From contig JAICKT010000268.1 of assembly GCA_025927795.1 (NCBI GenBank), positions 1-6,148 of the forward strand: a DNA stretch of 6,148 bases. The letters are read 5' to 3'. Below the pieces are notes generated by a model. The model saw nothing but the letters and a program-made list of their open reading frames with translations. It had not been told where the DNA came from and ran no database searches. How positions within the stretch are numbered: the first letter of the stretch is position 1; every line of letters starts with the position of its first letter. The DNA comes from Parafilimonas sp. (lineage in GTDB: Bacteria; Bacteroidota; Bacteroidia; Chitinophagales; Chitinophagaceae). This document shows, piece after piece, positions 5,819 through 6,148 of the stretch. The position numbers and the translations under genes were made by a program.

Positions 5819-6148
5819 TTATTTCGACAAAATCATTTGCTTTGTATCGAGTCTTTTCCCATCAACATATAAACCGTATTGATAAGCGCCTGATGAAAGT
5901 GTAGATGCATCAACAGTTACAGAGCCTTTACCCGCTGAGAGATTTATTTGCTTTAATGCATTTCCTTTTTTATCTGTTACAATTATTTTGGCTGATGAAA
6001 ATTGTTTGGGCAAAGCATAGTTAATAGTTGTTGAATTTGAAAATGGGTTCGGAATATTCTGCGATAAAGATGCAGATGAAATAATTGCAGATTGCTGATT
6101 ATTTGTTGTTGATGTATTGGAAACAATCATTGTTTTTAATTCATTAAT
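5819..6148 (-). CDS. C-terminal part of a T9SS-secreted protein (type A sorting domain), 5' end outside window
   Basis: Only the last 109 residues are visible; the frame stays open to the window edge, so the gene starts further right. Reading on the minus strand, the tail starts INELKTMI, then a Ser/Thr/Asn/Gln-rich linker. From about visible residue 27 a complete type IX secretion sorting domain follows: SLSQNIPNPFSNSTTINYALP, a beta strand with AKIIVTDKKG, then DASTLSSGAYQYGLYVDGK and the closing KQMILSK. This domain directs export across the outer membrane and is removed or processed on arrival. The ATG at 6128-6130 is probably an internal methionine, because coding-like sequence continues upstream of it. 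From memory, the INELK segment followed by this particular sorting-domain variant is typical of tail-fibre/peptidase S74-like (endosialidase chaperone) proteins of Bacteroidota, where it ends a short coiled coil. That identity is inference. The gene is convergent with the GT39 gene and probably unrelated to it. Confidence 0.88.
   Translation of the reverse strand: MNELKTMIVSNTSTTNNQQSAIISSASLSQNIPNPFSNSTTINYALPKQFSSAKIIVTDKKGNALKQINLSAGKGSVTVDASTLSSGAYQYGLYVDGKRLDTKQMILSK

Noticed and set aside
1..6148. CRISPR array, tRNA, rRNA, insertion sequence or phage genes
   Set aside because: There are no regularly spaced repeats, no cloverleaf or rRNA-like segments and no transposase or integrase motifs. 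The three dispersed repeat copies are too few and irregular for CRISPR.

Overview
The window looks like chromosomal DNA of an AT-rich member of the Bacteroidota, most likely a Chitinophagales-like or Flavobacteriia-like organism. The strongest evidence is the C-terminal type IX secretion (Por) sorting domain at the right edge, a system essentially confined to this phylum. Weak or absent Shine-Dalgarno sequences, the AT-rich codon use and the style of the intergenic repeats agree with that. The placement below phylum level is inference.

Layout, left to right. The first 76 bases hold one copy of a short dispersed repeat. Next comes a plus-strand secreted GH13 alpha-amylase-family enzyme (77-1630). 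A 156-base gap follows, containing a 13-bp-arm hairpin and two inverted copies of the same repeat seen at the left edge. Then comes a plus-strand, apparently cytoplasmic GH31 enzyme of the YicI type (1787-4141). A 98-base gap that is almost entirely one imperfect inverted repeat separates it from a plus-strand polytopic membrane glycosyltransferase of the GT39/PMT_2 type (4240-5769). A short gap with a probable bidirectional terminator separates this from a convergent minus-strand gene that enters from the right. Only the tail of that gene is visible, and it carries the T9SS sorting signal.

Function. The two hydrolases make a plausible alpha-glucan or alpha-glucoside pair: the exported GH13 would cut outside the cytoplasm and the leaderless GH31 would process imported oligosaccharides. 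Both keep their catalytic residues. GH31 substrate choice (glucoside or xyloside) is open. The membrane glycosyltransferase probably transfers a sugar from a polyprenyl-phosphate donor on the periplasmic side and need not belong to the same pathway. There is no SusC/SusD pair, regulator or transporter in the window, so this is not a recognisable polysaccharide utilisation locus.

I found no previously undescribed system. The observations most worth a second look are the non-canonical GH13 region I, the unusual specificity loop of the GH31 enzyme, the repeat copies that bracket the GH13 gene, and the hairpins that fill every gap between genes.
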